Shown: positions 1 to 8,726, counted from the first letter of the stretch. The stretch is 64,000 bases of DNA from JANMZO01 sp963763135 (GCA_963763135.1 CAVXNJ010000004.1:1342363-1406362); one strand, 5' to 3'. The notes: a model not told the origin generated them from the sequence alone. A program made the numbers and translations.

Positions 1-135
1 GCCGGCGCCGTTCTCACCGACGAACGCGTGTATCGCGCCTGCGTGCACATCGACGCTCACACCGTCAAGGGCTACGGTCGATGGCGGATACACCTTTGTG
101 ACCGCCCGGAATGCCACGAGCGGGTGGCCGCTCAC
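1..135 (-). CDS. ABC transporter ATP-binding protein, N-terminal fragment
   Basis: The window edge cuts this gene after 45 codons. It opens with GTG at 135; an in-frame TGA lies a short way upstream and there is no better start between them. The fragment reads as the first beta strands of an ABC ATPase and ends inside the Walker A motif (FVGENGAG). That GENGAG form is typical of the RbsA/YufO-type ATPases of sugar and nucleoside importers. The BMP-type binding lipoprotein at 2634-3746 on the same strand is the usual partner of such ATPases, so the two probably belong to one importer although an exporter gene lies between them. The family is clear; the substrate is inferred from the neighbour. 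Confidence 0.8.
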   Translation of the reverse strand, partial: MSGHPLVAFRAVTKVYPPSTVALDGVSVDVHAGAIHAFVGENGAG

Positions 136-241
136 GGGTTGACCAAACTTCGTTTCGGATGAACCGGTCACGTTGCCGAGCGTAACGGGAAGATCCGGCT
201 ACACGACACGGGGAAACGACCTCCGAAAGGACGGCACCGCG

Positions 242-2512
242 TCACGTTTCGCCCGAGGGGACACCCGATGAGACGGTCGACGGTACGGAGGACACGACGG
301 AGGACGCGACGGAGGACGCGGACGCGGCCACCGGCATGCGGGCCCGAAGCTCGCGGCCGATTTCCGGAAACCGCTCGATCAGCGAAAGCATGTCGGCCTT
401 GGCCATCGCCAAAAGGAGGCAGGGCTTGATCGTCGTGACAGTGGCGTTGCGGGGAAGATCGGTCAAGAGCGCCATATCGCCAAAGTGGTCGCCCTCCTCG
501 CTCACCCGCAGCAGGTGGCTCACACCTGACGAATCCCTGGTGTTGATTGCGACCTGCCCGCGCACGATCAGATAGAACTTGTCGCCCCGATCCCCCTCGA
601 CGATCACGTCACGTCCAGCCTCAAAATGCTCGGGATAGAACGAACTCGCGATCTCCTGCAGTACTGCGTGGTCGAAGTTCGAAAACAGATCGATCTCACG
701 GAGTCGTTCGGCTTCGACGGTGGCGAAGCGACCGTCCTTCCGCACATCGAAACCTGACTGCTTTCGCCAGAGCCGAGCGTAGGGGCCACCGTTGCGAAGC
801 AGTGACTCGTGGGAACCCTCTTCAACCAACCGACCGGCGTGCATGACAAAGATCCGGTCAGCGCCGACCGCAGAGCTGAGTCGGTGGGTGACGGAGACGA
901 CCGTGCGGTCCTTCGAGAGTCTGGCCAGCGTTTCGTTTATCGCGGCCTCAACGCCCGGGTCGAGCGCCGATGTGGCTTCGTCGAGTAGCAGGATGCGGGG
1001 GTCGCGCACGATCGCCCGAGCGATGGCGATCCGTTGCCGCTGTCCGCCCGAGAGTCGGCCGCCCGCTTCGCCGACCAACGTGTCGTAACCCATCGGCAGC
1101 GACGTGATCAGGTCGTGAATCTCGGCCAGACGGGCGGCCTCCTCGACGTCGCGATCAGTGGCCCCGGGACGGCCGAGGCGGATGTTCTCGCGCACGGTCG
1201 TGTTGAACAGAAAGCTCTCCTGGAACACAACGCTCATCTGACTCCGCAGCGAGCCCTGGGTGGTCCGACGAATGTCGCACCCGTCGATGGAGACGCTGCC
1301 CGTCTTGGCGTCGTAGAACCGCATAAGGAGGCTCAGCACCGTACTTTTGCCCGAACCGCTTTCACCCACGAAGACCACCGATTGGCCTGCGGGAATCGAA
1401 AGGGTAACGTCGTCGAGAATCTTGTGGCCCGGCTGATAATCGAAGCCGACATGATCGAACTGAATGCCGGTTCGGAGCGGTCCTACCTCCACAGCATCGG
1501 CGGCGTCGGCGACGCCGATCGGCAGGTCGAGAAATTCTTCGACGTGCCCGATGCCCCCGGCCGAGTCGATCAGCACCGGCATGACCTCTTTCAGGTACTC
1601 GGCCACCCGGTCGCTGACCGTTGCGAGAATGGTCATGAACGAGATGAGCGAACTCACCTCGAGATGGCGATCCAGCACCAGTTTTGCTCCGATCACCAGC
1701 ACCAGAAGCTCAACGAACAGAACTCCGAGTGACAGCAGTTTGCTGATGAGAGCCATGGTGAAACGGGAGCGGACGGTGGCTTCACCCAACTGTTCCAGAC
1801 TGTCGTCGAAGTGTTTGGACATGACGGGTTCCAGCAGGAAGGCCCGCACGATCTGCTGGGCCCTGACCGCCTCCTGCAGGTCGTTGGTTACTGCGGTTTC
1901 GCTGGACCGCACCAAACGGGAAGCAGCGATCGATCGGGGAAGCAACCAACCGACGATCACGAACAGCACGGGAAGCGTCACCGACGTGATCAGACCGAGT
2001 CGCCAGTCAAGGACGAACAGAATCGGAACATTCATAAGAAGACTTACGAATACGACGCAGGACTTGAGGAACCCCTGGGTGTATCCGGTCTCGATTGATT
2101 TCACATCGGCGGTGAACCGCGTCAGTACATCCCCCATCGTTGCTCCGGCGAAGAAATCGGCCGACAGCGACTGGAGTTTCTTGTGCAGACGGCGTCGGAC
2201 GTCGCTCGTGATGAGCACACCCATGCGAGCGTTGACCCGTTCGCCGCCCAGACTGGCGAAGGCCATCACAACGAAGCCCACGAGCAGCAGGGTGACCACC
2301 AACGACGTGGATGGGCCCGACTCCTTACCGCTGACGTCGTCGATGATGAGTTTCAGACTCAGCGCGAAAGCCGTCAGGAAAAGCTGCTGCAGAACTATCG
2401 CAGCACCGCTGAGTGCGGCCAGCCGCGGATGACGGAGCCAGCACACCGCCGCTCGTCGAACCACGCCCAGCACGCGGGGTTGCGCTGCGTGCACCGTCTC
2501 TACTCCGTTCAT
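242..2512 (-). CDS. ABC exporter (fused permease-ATPase) with C-terminal cyclic-nucleotide-binding domain
   Basis: A 756-residue half-transporter. Residues ~30-310 form a six-helix exporter membrane domain. Residues ~350-590 form the ATPase, with Walker A GESGSGKS (~383-390), Q-loop FQES (~430), signature LSGGQ (488-492), Walker B ILLLDEA (~507-513) and the switch histidine in VTHR (~541). Residues ~609-725 form a cNMP-binding beta-roll, including the GDHFGDMALLTDLPRNATV segment. A Ser/Val-rich tail of about 28 residues ends the protein. Such proteins dimerise in the cytoplasmic membrane and export lipids, peptides or drugs; the extra domain suggests gating by a cyclic nucleotide. It lies between a BMP lipoprotein gene and its likely ATPase on the same strand, which is unusual. 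The substrate is unknown. Confidence 0.9.
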   Translation of the reverse strand: MNGVETVHAAQPRVLGVVRRAAVCWLRHPRLAALSGAAIVLQQLFLTAFALSLKLIIDDVSGKESGPSTSLVVTLLLVGFVVMAFASLGGERVNARMGVLITSDVRRRLHKKLQSLSADFFAGATMGDVLTRFTADVKSIETGYTQGFLKSCVVFVSLLMNVPILFVLDWRLGLITSVTLPVLFVIVGWLLPRSIAASRLVRSSETAVTNDLQEAVRAQQIVRAFLLEPVMSKHFDDSLEQLGEATVRSRFTMALISKLLSLGVLFVELLVLVIGAKLVLDRHLEVSSLISFMTILATVSDRVAEYLKEVMPVLIDSAGGIGHVEEFLDLPIGVADAADAVEVGPLRTGIQFDHVGFDYQPGHKILDDVTLSIPAGQSVVFVGESGSGKSTVLSLLMRFYDAKTGSVSIDGCDIRRTTQGSLRSQMSVVFQESFLFNTTVRENIRLGRPGATDRDVEEAARLAEIHDLITSLPMGYDTLVGEAGGRLSGGQRQRIAIARAIVRDPRILLLDEATSALDPGVEAAINETLARLSKDRTVVSVTHRLSSAVGADRIFVMHAGRLVEEGSHESLLRNGGPYARLWRKQSGFDVRKDGRFATVEAERLREIDLFSNFDHAVLQEIASSFYPEHFEAGRDVIVEGDRGDKFYLIVRGQVAINTRDSSGVSHLLRVSEEGDHFGDMALLTDLPRNATVTTIKPCLLLAMAKADMLSLIERFPEIGRELRARMPVAASASSVASSVVSSVPSTVSSGVPSGET

Positions 2513-2591
2513 GGAGCCCGCAAACTACACGCCGTCGCTGTCGAATGCTCGACGCGCCTACGCGGACGCTTGTGATCCGAGGATTCATCGC

Positions 2592-2622
2592 GGCTGGTTC
2601 GACGAAACCCGCCGAACCAGCC
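2592..2622 (-). terminator. Hairpin directly downstream of the BMP lipoprotein gene
   Basis: GGCTGGTTCG at 2592-2601 and CGAACCAGCC at 2613-2622 form a perfect 10-bp stem with an 11-nt loop, 11 nt beyond the stop codon of the lipoprotein gene. No run of T follows on the minus strand, so it is either a weak terminator or a 3'-end stabilising structure. Either role would let the lipoprotein be made in excess over the downstream genes, as is common for binding proteins. Confidence 0.55.
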
Positions 2623-2633
2623 ACAGCTGCGAA

Positions 2634-3746
2634 CTACTTCGCGACGTATCGCTCGATCTTCAAGGTTCCCGCAACGATCTGGTCGCGGAGTTCCTTCACC
2701 TTTGCGGTTGCGGCATCGTTGAGCACCGGCTTCGTGGCCGTGAGATCAAGGTCAACACCGCCTTCGGCAATCCCGTAGCTCAGGACCTGACCCGGCCGGA
2801 ACGTGCCGTCTTCGATCGTGGCCGCGATCTTGACGACGGTGCCGCCGAGATTCTTGATGTCAGACGCTATGACATGGCCGGGCTGGAGATCGTTCTGGTT
2901 CGCGTCGACCCCAATGGCGTAGAGATTGCGGTCCTTCGCCGCCTGGAGCACGCCAAGACCAGCGGCTGCAGCAACCTGGAACACCACGTCAACACCGCTG
3001 TCGTACAGCTGGCCGGTTGCTTGCTTCGCTTTGGCCTGGTCGTCCCAGGCTCCGCCCAGCGAACTGATTTCCACGCTCATGGCCGGGTCGATGGCTTTCG
3101 CTCCGTTCGTGAACGCAAATCCGAAGGAGCTCGTTACGGGATCGACGTCGCCCTGCACCACGCCAAGCTTCTTGTCGGCGTTGACTCCGGCGACGGTGGT
3201 GTCAGTGGTGAGCAGTGCGGCGGCGGCGCCCGCCAGAAATGCGGACTCTTCTTCGACAAAATCGACCGAAGTCACGTGCTTATCCGGGTCGGCGATATCG
3301 AAGTCGAGGTTGATCACCGGCTTGTCGGGGTGGGCGGCTGCGGCCTTCTTCAACGCATCTTCGAATCCGTAGGCGATTGCGAAGATCACATCGCCCTCTT
3401 CGAACGCGGCGTCGACCAGCGACTGGTACTTCGAAGCATCGAAGTTCGCCTCCAGGGTGCTCGACTTCACGTTGTAGGTCTTCTCAAGCTCCTTGATACC
3501 GCTTTCCCCGGAGTCGTAGAAGCCCTTGTCGCCGAGGGCGCCGTTGATCAGGTACACGACCTTCTTGCCCGTGATGCCCGAGCCGAACGATGCATCGGAT
3601 GCCGCGACGGTCTCCTCCGACGCGGAGCCTGCGACGGTACCTTCTGCGTCTTTTTTGTCGCTGGTACAGCCGGCCAGACCCGCCAGCACCAGCCCGGAGA
3701 CCAAACCGACGGCCAACCGACGAACCAACAGACGATTTCGTACCAT
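2634..3746 (-). CDS. BMP-family substrate-binding lipoprotein (PnrA/Med-like)
   Basis: A 370-residue extracytoplasmic binding protein of an ABC importer. Residues 1-26 are a lipoprotein signal peptide with a basic N-terminus and lipobox LAGC, so Cys27 would be lipidated. The segment around residue 60 (INGALGDKGFYDSG) is the family's DxGFNDS-type motif. Members bind purine nucleosides or related ligands and deliver them to a permease pair with an RbsA-like ATPase; a matching ATPase start is seen at 1-135. AAGGGGAG upstream of the ATG is a good ribosome binding site. Three TGAGTCA/TGACTCA elements lie just upstream. Nucleoside as ligand is inferred from the family only. Confidence 0.88.
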   Translation of the reverse strand: MVRNRLLVRRLAVGLVSGLVLAGLAGCTSDKKDAEGTVAGSASEETVAASDASFGSGITGKKVVYLINGALGDKGFYDSGESGIKELEKTYNVKSSTLEANFDASKYQSLVDAAFEEGDVIFAIAYGFEDALKKAAAAHPDKPVINLDFDIADPDKHVTSVDFVEEESAFLAGAAAALLTTDTTVAGVNADKKLGVVQGDVDPVTSSFGFAFTNGAKAIDPAMSVEISSLGGAWDDQAKAKQATGQLYDSGVDVVFQVAAAAGLGVLQAAKDRNLYAIGVDANQNDLQPGHVIASDIKNLGGTVVKIAATIEDGTFRPGQVLSYGIAEGGVDLDLTATKPVLNDAATAKVKELRDQIVAGTLKIERYVAK

Positions 3747-3760
3747 GCCGACACTCCCCT

Positions 3761-3789
3761 TGAGTCAGAAAATGACTCAGGATGAGTCA
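3761..3789. promoter_or_regulatory. Triple TGAGTCA operator between divergent BMP and MFS genes
   Basis: TGAGTCA (3761-3767) and TGACTCA (3773-3779) form a perfect 7-bp inverted repeat with a 5-nt spacer; a third copy, TGAGTCA, follows at 3783-3789. The site is 15-43 nt upstream of the lipoprotein start and about 50 nt upstream of the MFS start, so one regulator could control both divergent genes. The layout is what a dimeric helix-turn-helix repressor would use. No regulator gene is adjacent, so the binding protein is unknown. Confidence 0.6.
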
Positions 3790-3840
3790 CCGTTACGCAG
3801 GTTAGCGGAGAACGACGTGGGAGGGGTACCGTCGGCACCC

Positions 3841-5070
3841 ATGTCGAGACTCTCGCGCGGTTGGCTGGTCATTGTTGGACTCTTCATCGTGCTCACGACC
3901 TCGGCCGGCCTCGGGTTCTACGGCCTGTCCGTCTACCTTTCGGCGCTGAATCGAACGCGGGGATTTTCCGTCTCGAGCATGTCGGCCGCCACTGCGGTGT
4001 ACTTCGTCGTGTCGGGTGTCGCCGGGGTGTTCATCGCTCGACTGTTGCGCTCGGTTGATCCGCGCCCGATCGTCATTGTCGGAGCAGTGGTCGCGGCCGG
4101 CGCCATGCTCACCCTTGGTCGGGTGACCCAGATCTGGCAGGTCTACCTCGTGTACGGAGTGTTCGGTGCTGGATACGCGGGCACGGCGTTGATCGTGTCA
4201 ACCACCCTCGTCGCCCGTTGGTTCGACAAGAAGCGCGCCGTGGCGCTGTCCATAGCGAGCACCGGCCTGTCCTTCGGTGGAATCGTTCTCACGCCGGTGG
4301 CGCGAAACATGCTGAGGACGATGTCGATCGAGCACGCGACGACCTGGATCGCCATCCTCTACCTCGTCGGCGTCATACCTGCGTGCGTGATCTTCCTGCG
4401 ACCTGACCCGGCGAAATACGGTCAGGGGGCTGACGGTGTGCCGCTCGAATTGTCGGCGTCGGGCTCGGGCGAGGTTATCCGGCCGGCACTCAACGGCATC
4501 AGCTACGAAGACGCCATCGGCTCACCGGCGTTCATCGCTATCACGTTCGGCTTCCTCTGTGCACTCGGGGCGCAGGTCGGCGCCATCGCCCAGCTCGACA
4601 AGTTGGCTCACGAGCGGATCACCGCCGAGGCTTCGGCCGGCCGAATCCTGTCGATCATCGCTGCGTGCAGTGTCGTGGGTCGGTTATCAAGCAGCCTGAT
4701 TCTCCCGAAAATCGGCAACCGGACATTCACATTCATGGTCCTGTCGTTGCAGTCGGTTGCTCTCGGAATTCTTGCCCTCGCCAAGGGGACCCCGTCGGTG
4801 ACGGCGGCCGCCGTTCTGTTCGGGCTCATGGTCGGCAATGTCCTCCTGCTCCACCCACTGCTGCTGGCCACGACGTTCGGAGTGAAGGACTACGCCCGCA
4901 TCTACGGTCGCAGCCAGTTCTTCACAACCATCGGCGTCGCGGCCGGACCGTTCCTGTATGGATACCTACGCGATCACGCTGGTGGGTATCGGACGTCCTA
5001 TCTGACGGGTGCAGCCTTGAGCGCCATCGGACTCCTCCTGTTCAGCCGGGCCAAGGAGCAGGTCGTCTGA
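3841..5070 (+). CDS. MFS transporter, monocarboxylate/oxalate-formate antiporter-like
   Basis: A 409-residue, 12-helix secondary transporter. The ATG at 3841 is chosen because the protein then opens with the first membrane helix (SRGWLVIVGLFIVLTTSAG); the longer in-frame extension would run through the divergent promoter and the lipoprotein gene. The segment RWFDKKRAVALSIASTG at the start of helix 5 is typical of MCT/OFA-type carriers, which move small carboxylates. It is transcribed away from the BMP lipoprotein gene across a 94-bp spacer holding the TGAGTCA operator, so co-regulation is plausible. The substrate cannot be read from the sequence. Confidence 0.85.
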   Translation: MSRLSRGWLVIVGLFIVLTTSAGLGFYGLSVYLSALNRTRGFSVSSMSAATAVYFVVSGVAGVFIARLLRSVDPRPIVIVGAVVAAGAMLTLGRVTQIWQVYLVYGVFGAGYAGTALIVSTTLVARWFDKKRAVALSIASTGLSFGGIVLTPVARNMLRTMSIEHATTWIAILYLVGVIPACVIFLRPDPAKYGQGADGVPLELSASGSGEVIRPALNGISYEDAIGSPAFIAITFGFLCALGAQVGAIAQLDKLAHERITAEASAGRILSIIAACSVVGRLSSSLILPKIGNRTFTFMVLSLQSVALGILALAKGTPSVTAAAVLFGLMVGNVLLLHPLLLATTFGVKDYARIYGRSQFFTTIGVAAGPFLYGYLRDHAGGYRTSYLTGAALSAIGLLLFSRAKEQVV

Positions 5071-5133
5071 CTCCGGCCGTTGGTCGGGCCAATCCTTGAT
5101 TCGCCACGGCCGTTCCGACCCCGTTCTCGCCGA

Positions 5134-6000
5134 TCAGAAATGCCGGATGGTTTCGAGGATCCACGGCTGGCCCGCCAAGAGAAGCACACCCAGTTCCACC
5201 AGTTGGTTTACCGCTCCGAGGCAGTCTCCGGTGATACCACCGAGCCACTTGGCGAAGAACCGCGAGGCCGACCAGACCACCGCGACGACGGTGGCCAGCA
5301 GGCAGAGCGTCACCAGTGGTCCGAGCACCCACACCGCCAGCGGGACCGTGGGTACCAGGCTCGCAAACGCGAGTCGTGGGGCGGTGACCTGACCGACGTA
5401 GGGCTTCGAAAGCGAGGAGGGATCGTCGACATAGTTCGACATCGTGATCATCACGACCGAACTCCATCTCGATAATGTATGCGCGCATAGCACAGCCGGT
5501 CCGACCACCTGCCAGGGAAGCACCGCTAGGCCCACCACCTTCGCCACGACGAGGAGGGCTACGCCTGTGGCACCGAAGGATCCAACCCGGCTGTCCCGCA
5601 TGATCTCCCGACGGCGGGCAGGCGTCATCGCTCCGAACGCGTCGCACACGTCGGCCCATGCGTCCTCATGAAAGAACCCGGTGACGGCGACCGGGACCAT
5701 GACGGTCAGCACGGCAACCACCCCGCCCGAAAGTTTCAGCACGCCACCGGCGAAAGAAGCAACCGCAGCGGCCAGCCCGCCAACTACCAGACCAACCGAA
5801 GGGAACCAGGCCATCGACCGGGCGAGCGCGTCGTTTTCCCAGGGCGTCCATGATGGACACGGAAGTCGGGTCAGGAATTGCTGGGCCGCGAAATAGTGAC
5901 CAACCGCCGACCGAAGCCCGGATGGGGCAACCGTTGTCGATCCGTTGCTCGCCGTTGGGTGTTCCTGAGAGTTGGACATGCGCAACGAAGTTGAGCACAT
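5134..6000 (-). CDS. cobS: Adenosylcobinamide-GDP ribazoletransferase
   Basis: CobS joins alpha-ribazole (or its phosphate) to adenosylcobinamide-GDP at the membrane, the last assembly step of cobalamin. This 288-residue protein has the multi-helix profile and the family hallmarks FLTRLP near residue 45, FHEDAWADVCDAFG near 110 and GGITGDCLGA near 255. Family members normally begin close to the FLTRLP segment, so the N-terminal ~34 residues are extra; a second ATG at 5979 is an equally possible start. A corrinoid adenosyltransferase gene lies divergently 130 bp away. I see no cobalamin riboswitch B12-box in the spacer. Confidence 0.92.
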   Translation of the reverse strand: MCSTSLRMSNSQEHPTASNGSTTVAPSGLRSAVGHYFAAQQFLTRLPCPSWTPWENDALARSMAWFPSVGLVVGGLAAAVASFAGGVLKLSGGVVAVLTVMVPVAVTGFFHEDAWADVCDAFGAMTPARRREIMRDSRVGSFGATGVALLVVAKVVGLAVLPWQVVGPAVLCAHTLSRWSSVVMITMSNYVDDPSSLSKPYVGQVTAPRLAFASLVPTVPLAVWVLGPLVTLCLLATVVAVVWSASRFFAKWLGGITGDCLGAVNQLVELGVLLLAGQPWILETIRHF

Positions 6001-6130
6001 CGACGCACCGCCCGACGCGTTACGAGTGACCGCGCTTCACCGATCCGACGTCTTGCTTCGCCTGGCATGGGTCGTGTCGCATGCTTCTGATCGCGCTCGC
6101 TAGTCGTCAACGTGCGCTAGACCAGACTGA

Positions 6131-6709
6131 ATGTCTGAAGAACAGGTTCTCGCGCCACTCACCGAATCGCCGATCAAGGCCCCCGAGATCCGGTTGCCTT
6201 CCCTGGTGCTGGTGAACACCGGCAACGGCAAGGGCAAGTCGACCGCAGCATTCGGAACGATGCTCCGGGCGGTAGCTCGAGGCTGGAACGTTGCGGTGGT
6301 GCAGTTCCTCAAGTCCGGGAACTGGAAAGTTGGCGAGGAGAAAATCGGCCGCCAGCTCGGCGTTGACTGGTGGGCGCTCGGCGACGGGTTCTCCTGGGAC
6401 AGTGCGAACCTCACCGAAAGTGAAGCGATTGCGGCAGAAGCGTGGCGGTCGGCGAAGGCGCACATCGAATCGGGGCGGTACCAGCTGGTAATCCTCGATG
6501 AGATCACGTATCCAATGAACTGGGGCTGGATTGGGGTCGACGAGGTGGTCGACACGATCGAAAAGCGTCCGCCGACGGTCAACGTGATCTGCACCGGACG
6601 CGACGCGCCAGCGCCGTTGATAGCGATCGCCCACACGGTCACGGAAATGACCGAGATCAAACACGCCTACGCGGCCGGAATCGCCGCGAAAAAGGGCATC
6701 GACTACTGA
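6131..6709 (+). CDS. cobO: Corrinoid (cob(I)yrinic acid a,c-diamide) adenosyltransferase
   Basis: A 192-residue BtuR/CobA/CobO-type enzyme that transfers the adenosyl group of ATP to cob(I)alamin or its precursors. The P-loop GNGKGKST is at residues 31-38, followed by the family's conserved AVVQFLK segment and a Walker B-like VILDEITY near residue 125. The length is normal for the family. It is divergent from cobS, so the pair gives two cobalamin steps at one place. No strong ribosome binding site is visible before the ATG. Symbols in use for this family are cobA, cobO and btuR. Confidence 0.92.
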   Translation: MSEEQVLAPLTESPIKAPEIRLPSLVLVNTGNGKGKSTAAFGTMLRAVARGWNVAVVQFLKSGNWKVGEEKIGRQLGVDWWALGDGFSWDSANLTESEAIAAEAWRSAKAHIESGRYQLVILDEITYPMNWGWIGVDEVVDTIEKRPPTVNVICTGRDAPAPLIAIAHTVTEMTEIKHAYAAGIAAKKGIDY

Positions 6710-6735
6710 CCCGGTGTCCGGCGGAGTCCGGAGAC

Positions 6736-7803
6736 CTAGCGGATCAGCAGCGTTCCGGCTTCGTTTGAATCTGTAAGCACACCTATCGTTGCCGCAACGA
6801 GCCCCGCTTCGGTCAGCTCTGCGACCGCGTCGGCCACCCGTTCGGGTCGTAAACACATCACGAGCCCACCGGAGGTCTGCGGGTCGGCAAGCAGAAACCG
6901 GTTCGCTTCCCAGAGATTGCCGGCGTCGTTGATTGCACCTTCCACGAACTCGAGATTGCGATGGGTGCCACCGGGTACGAATCCCTCGGCCAACAACTCG
7001 GCGGCATCGGTGATCAAGGGAACCTCGGCGACGTTGAGCTCGACGGCCAGCCCACTCGCCTTCGCCAACTTATGCAGGTGTCCGGTCAGACCGAATCCGG
7101 TTATGTCCGTAGCGCAGCGGACATTGTGCGCCTTCGCAACGGCGCTGGCGCGATCGTTCAGTTGAGTCATTGACGCCACCGAGGCCGTGTACGCCGCGTA
7201 AAGCCTTCCGCCGGGCCGGGTCGCCTCGAGCTCGAGACGCTTCAGCGCGGTGCTGATAATCCCCGTGCCGATCGCCTTCGTAAGAACCAACACATCACCG
7301 GCACGCCCCGCCTCGTTCGTCATAATGCGGTCGGGATGAACCTCGCCCACGACGCTCATCCCGTACATGGGCTCGGGTGCGTCGACGGTGTGTCCGCCCA
7401 CGACAATCCATCCTCCGCGGGTGGCAACTTCACCCGCGCCCTCGAGCACATCGCCCAACACATCAAAATCGATCACGCCGCGGGGCCAGGCCGCGACGTT
7501 CAACGCGAACAACGGCCGGCCGCCCATGGCATAGACATCGCTCGCCGAATTGGCTGCGGCGATCGCGCCCCAGGTCTTTGCGTCGTCGACAATCGGCGTG
7601 AAGAAGTCGACGGTGGCCACCATGGCCCGGTCCGCATCGACGCGCCAAACTGCGGCGTCGTCGCCGGTGGACGTGCCGACCAGGAGGTCAGGATGGGTGG
7701 AGACAGGCAAACGGCGCAGAACCTGCGCCAACTCGGACGGGCCGAGCTTGCAGGCTCAACCAGCGCCGTGGCTGTATTTGCTAAGTCGAAGTTCGTCGGT
7801 CAT
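6736..7803 (-). CDS. selD: Selenide, water dikinase (selenophosphate synthetase) with selenocysteine at residue 16
   Basis: SelD makes selenophosphate from selenide and ATP, the donor for selenocysteine and selenouridine. The conserved body is clear: GDDAAVW, ATVDFFTPIVDD, GHTVDAPEPMYG, TDITGFGLTGHL and DPQTSGGL. An ORF caller would start at a TTG at 7731 and lose the active site. Reading upstream from ATG 7803, the protein begins MTDELRLSKYSHGAG, then TGA (7756-7758), then ACKL. This aligns exactly with the HGAG-C/U-xCK catalytic loop, so TGA encodes selenocysteine and the full protein is 355 residues. A SECIS-like hairpin follows the TGA. The genome should therefore hold selA, selB and selC; none is in this window. 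Confidence 0.93.
7722..7758 (-). promoter_or_regulatory. Bacterial SECIS-like hairpin at the selD UGA codon
   Basis: Directly 3' of the UGA (7758-7756) the transcript can form a lower stem CCTGC (7754-7750) with GCAGG (7726-7722). Above an internal loop it forms an upper stem CTCGG (7746-7742) with CCGAG (7736-7732). The 5-nt apical loop CCCGU carries the G-U pair expected for SelB binding, about 15 nt from the UGA, as in known bacterial elements. Pairing was done by eye; no energy was computed. Confidence 0.75.
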
Positions 7804-8002
7804 GGATTCAGGCGCGCCCCGACCGCCAGGGTGGCAATCAGACGCATCACGCAGGTTAGGCCAGTGCCGGTTGGTTCCGACACACCATCAGAAAGCGACT
7901 CGGAAGCAACTCCGTCGAAAGCAGCTCGGTTGACGCAAACTCGGTCAGACAGCAACTCCGGTGCCGCGGCGTAACGCAGCCACCCGACCGGAACGGAGCG
8001 AT

Positions 8003-8726
8003 TCAGGCCCAGCCGGACTTTTCGTAGACCCAGCCGTCCTCGTGCATGTGGAGACGATGCCGCGAACCATCGGCGTCGAGATCGATTTCCTCGAGCGCGG
8101 CCAGATGATGAACATCGTTCGCCCAGCTGAGCACGAGTGGCTGACGCCGGATTGGCCACGTGAGAAACCGGAATGCCTCCCGCTGACGCAGGGCTTCGAG
8201 CATTTCTTCGACCGACAAGAATCCCTGCAGATCGTGCAGCGTGATCCAGGTGGGTGGGGCCATGGTGAAGGTGCCTTCGGCGTGCCGCGCCAGAGCGTCG
8301 GCAGGTGTTATCCAGTCGAAGTGTGTCAACTCGCCCTCAGCCACGGCGATTTCGCCGGCCACCGTAGGGGCCACGAAGAACCAGGTGCCGAACCGCTTCA
8401 TTTCAAAAGGGGGCGGGGTCCAGTGTGAAAGCGCGACCAGTTCGTGCTCGTTGATGTGGAGGTTCACTTCCTCGGCGGCTTCCCGGACTGCGGCCTTGCG
8501 AGCGGCGACAAAGTCGTCGTCGGGGGCCGCCGGATCGACGTCTTCGGGGTCCACGCGACCACCCGGAAACACCGAGTATCCGGCGAAGTTGCCTCGACCG
8601 ACGCGGCGCACGAGCAAGATCTCAACGCCCGAGTCCCCATCGCGCGGCAAGCACGACCGTTGCTGCCGGGATGACCGGAGAGGGCTCGGCAAGGATCGGT
8701 GGGTTTTCGTAAAGTTCATCGGCCAT
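8003..8726 (-). CDS. Nudix hydrolase (NUDT19-like) with an apparent single-base frameshift
   Basis: Nudix enzymes hydrolyse nucleoside-diphosphate-linked substrates, in this subgroup often CoA derivatives. The reading frame ending at 8003 contains a Nudix box with an insertion (FPGGRVDPEDVD and AAVREAAEEVNL). Its upstream part in the same frame is nonsense. The family N-terminus is instead in the neighbouring frame from ATG 8726: MADELYENPPILAEP, then SPVIPAATVVLA. The two frames join if one base is removed from the GCGCG run at 8641-8645, giving RDGDSGVEILLVRR and a 240-residue protein. It is either a recent mutation or a sequence error. Confidence 0.82.

Noticed and set aside
6001..6130. 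Possible cobalamin riboswitch between cobS and the adenosyltransferase gene
   Set aside because: No B12-box-like consensus found; the spacer is also short.
7804..8002. Possible selC (tRNA-Sec) gene between selD and the Nudix gene
   Set aside because: No cloverleaf with a TCA anticodon, T-loop and long variable arm could be built on either strand; repeats of GCAACTCCG are only superficial.
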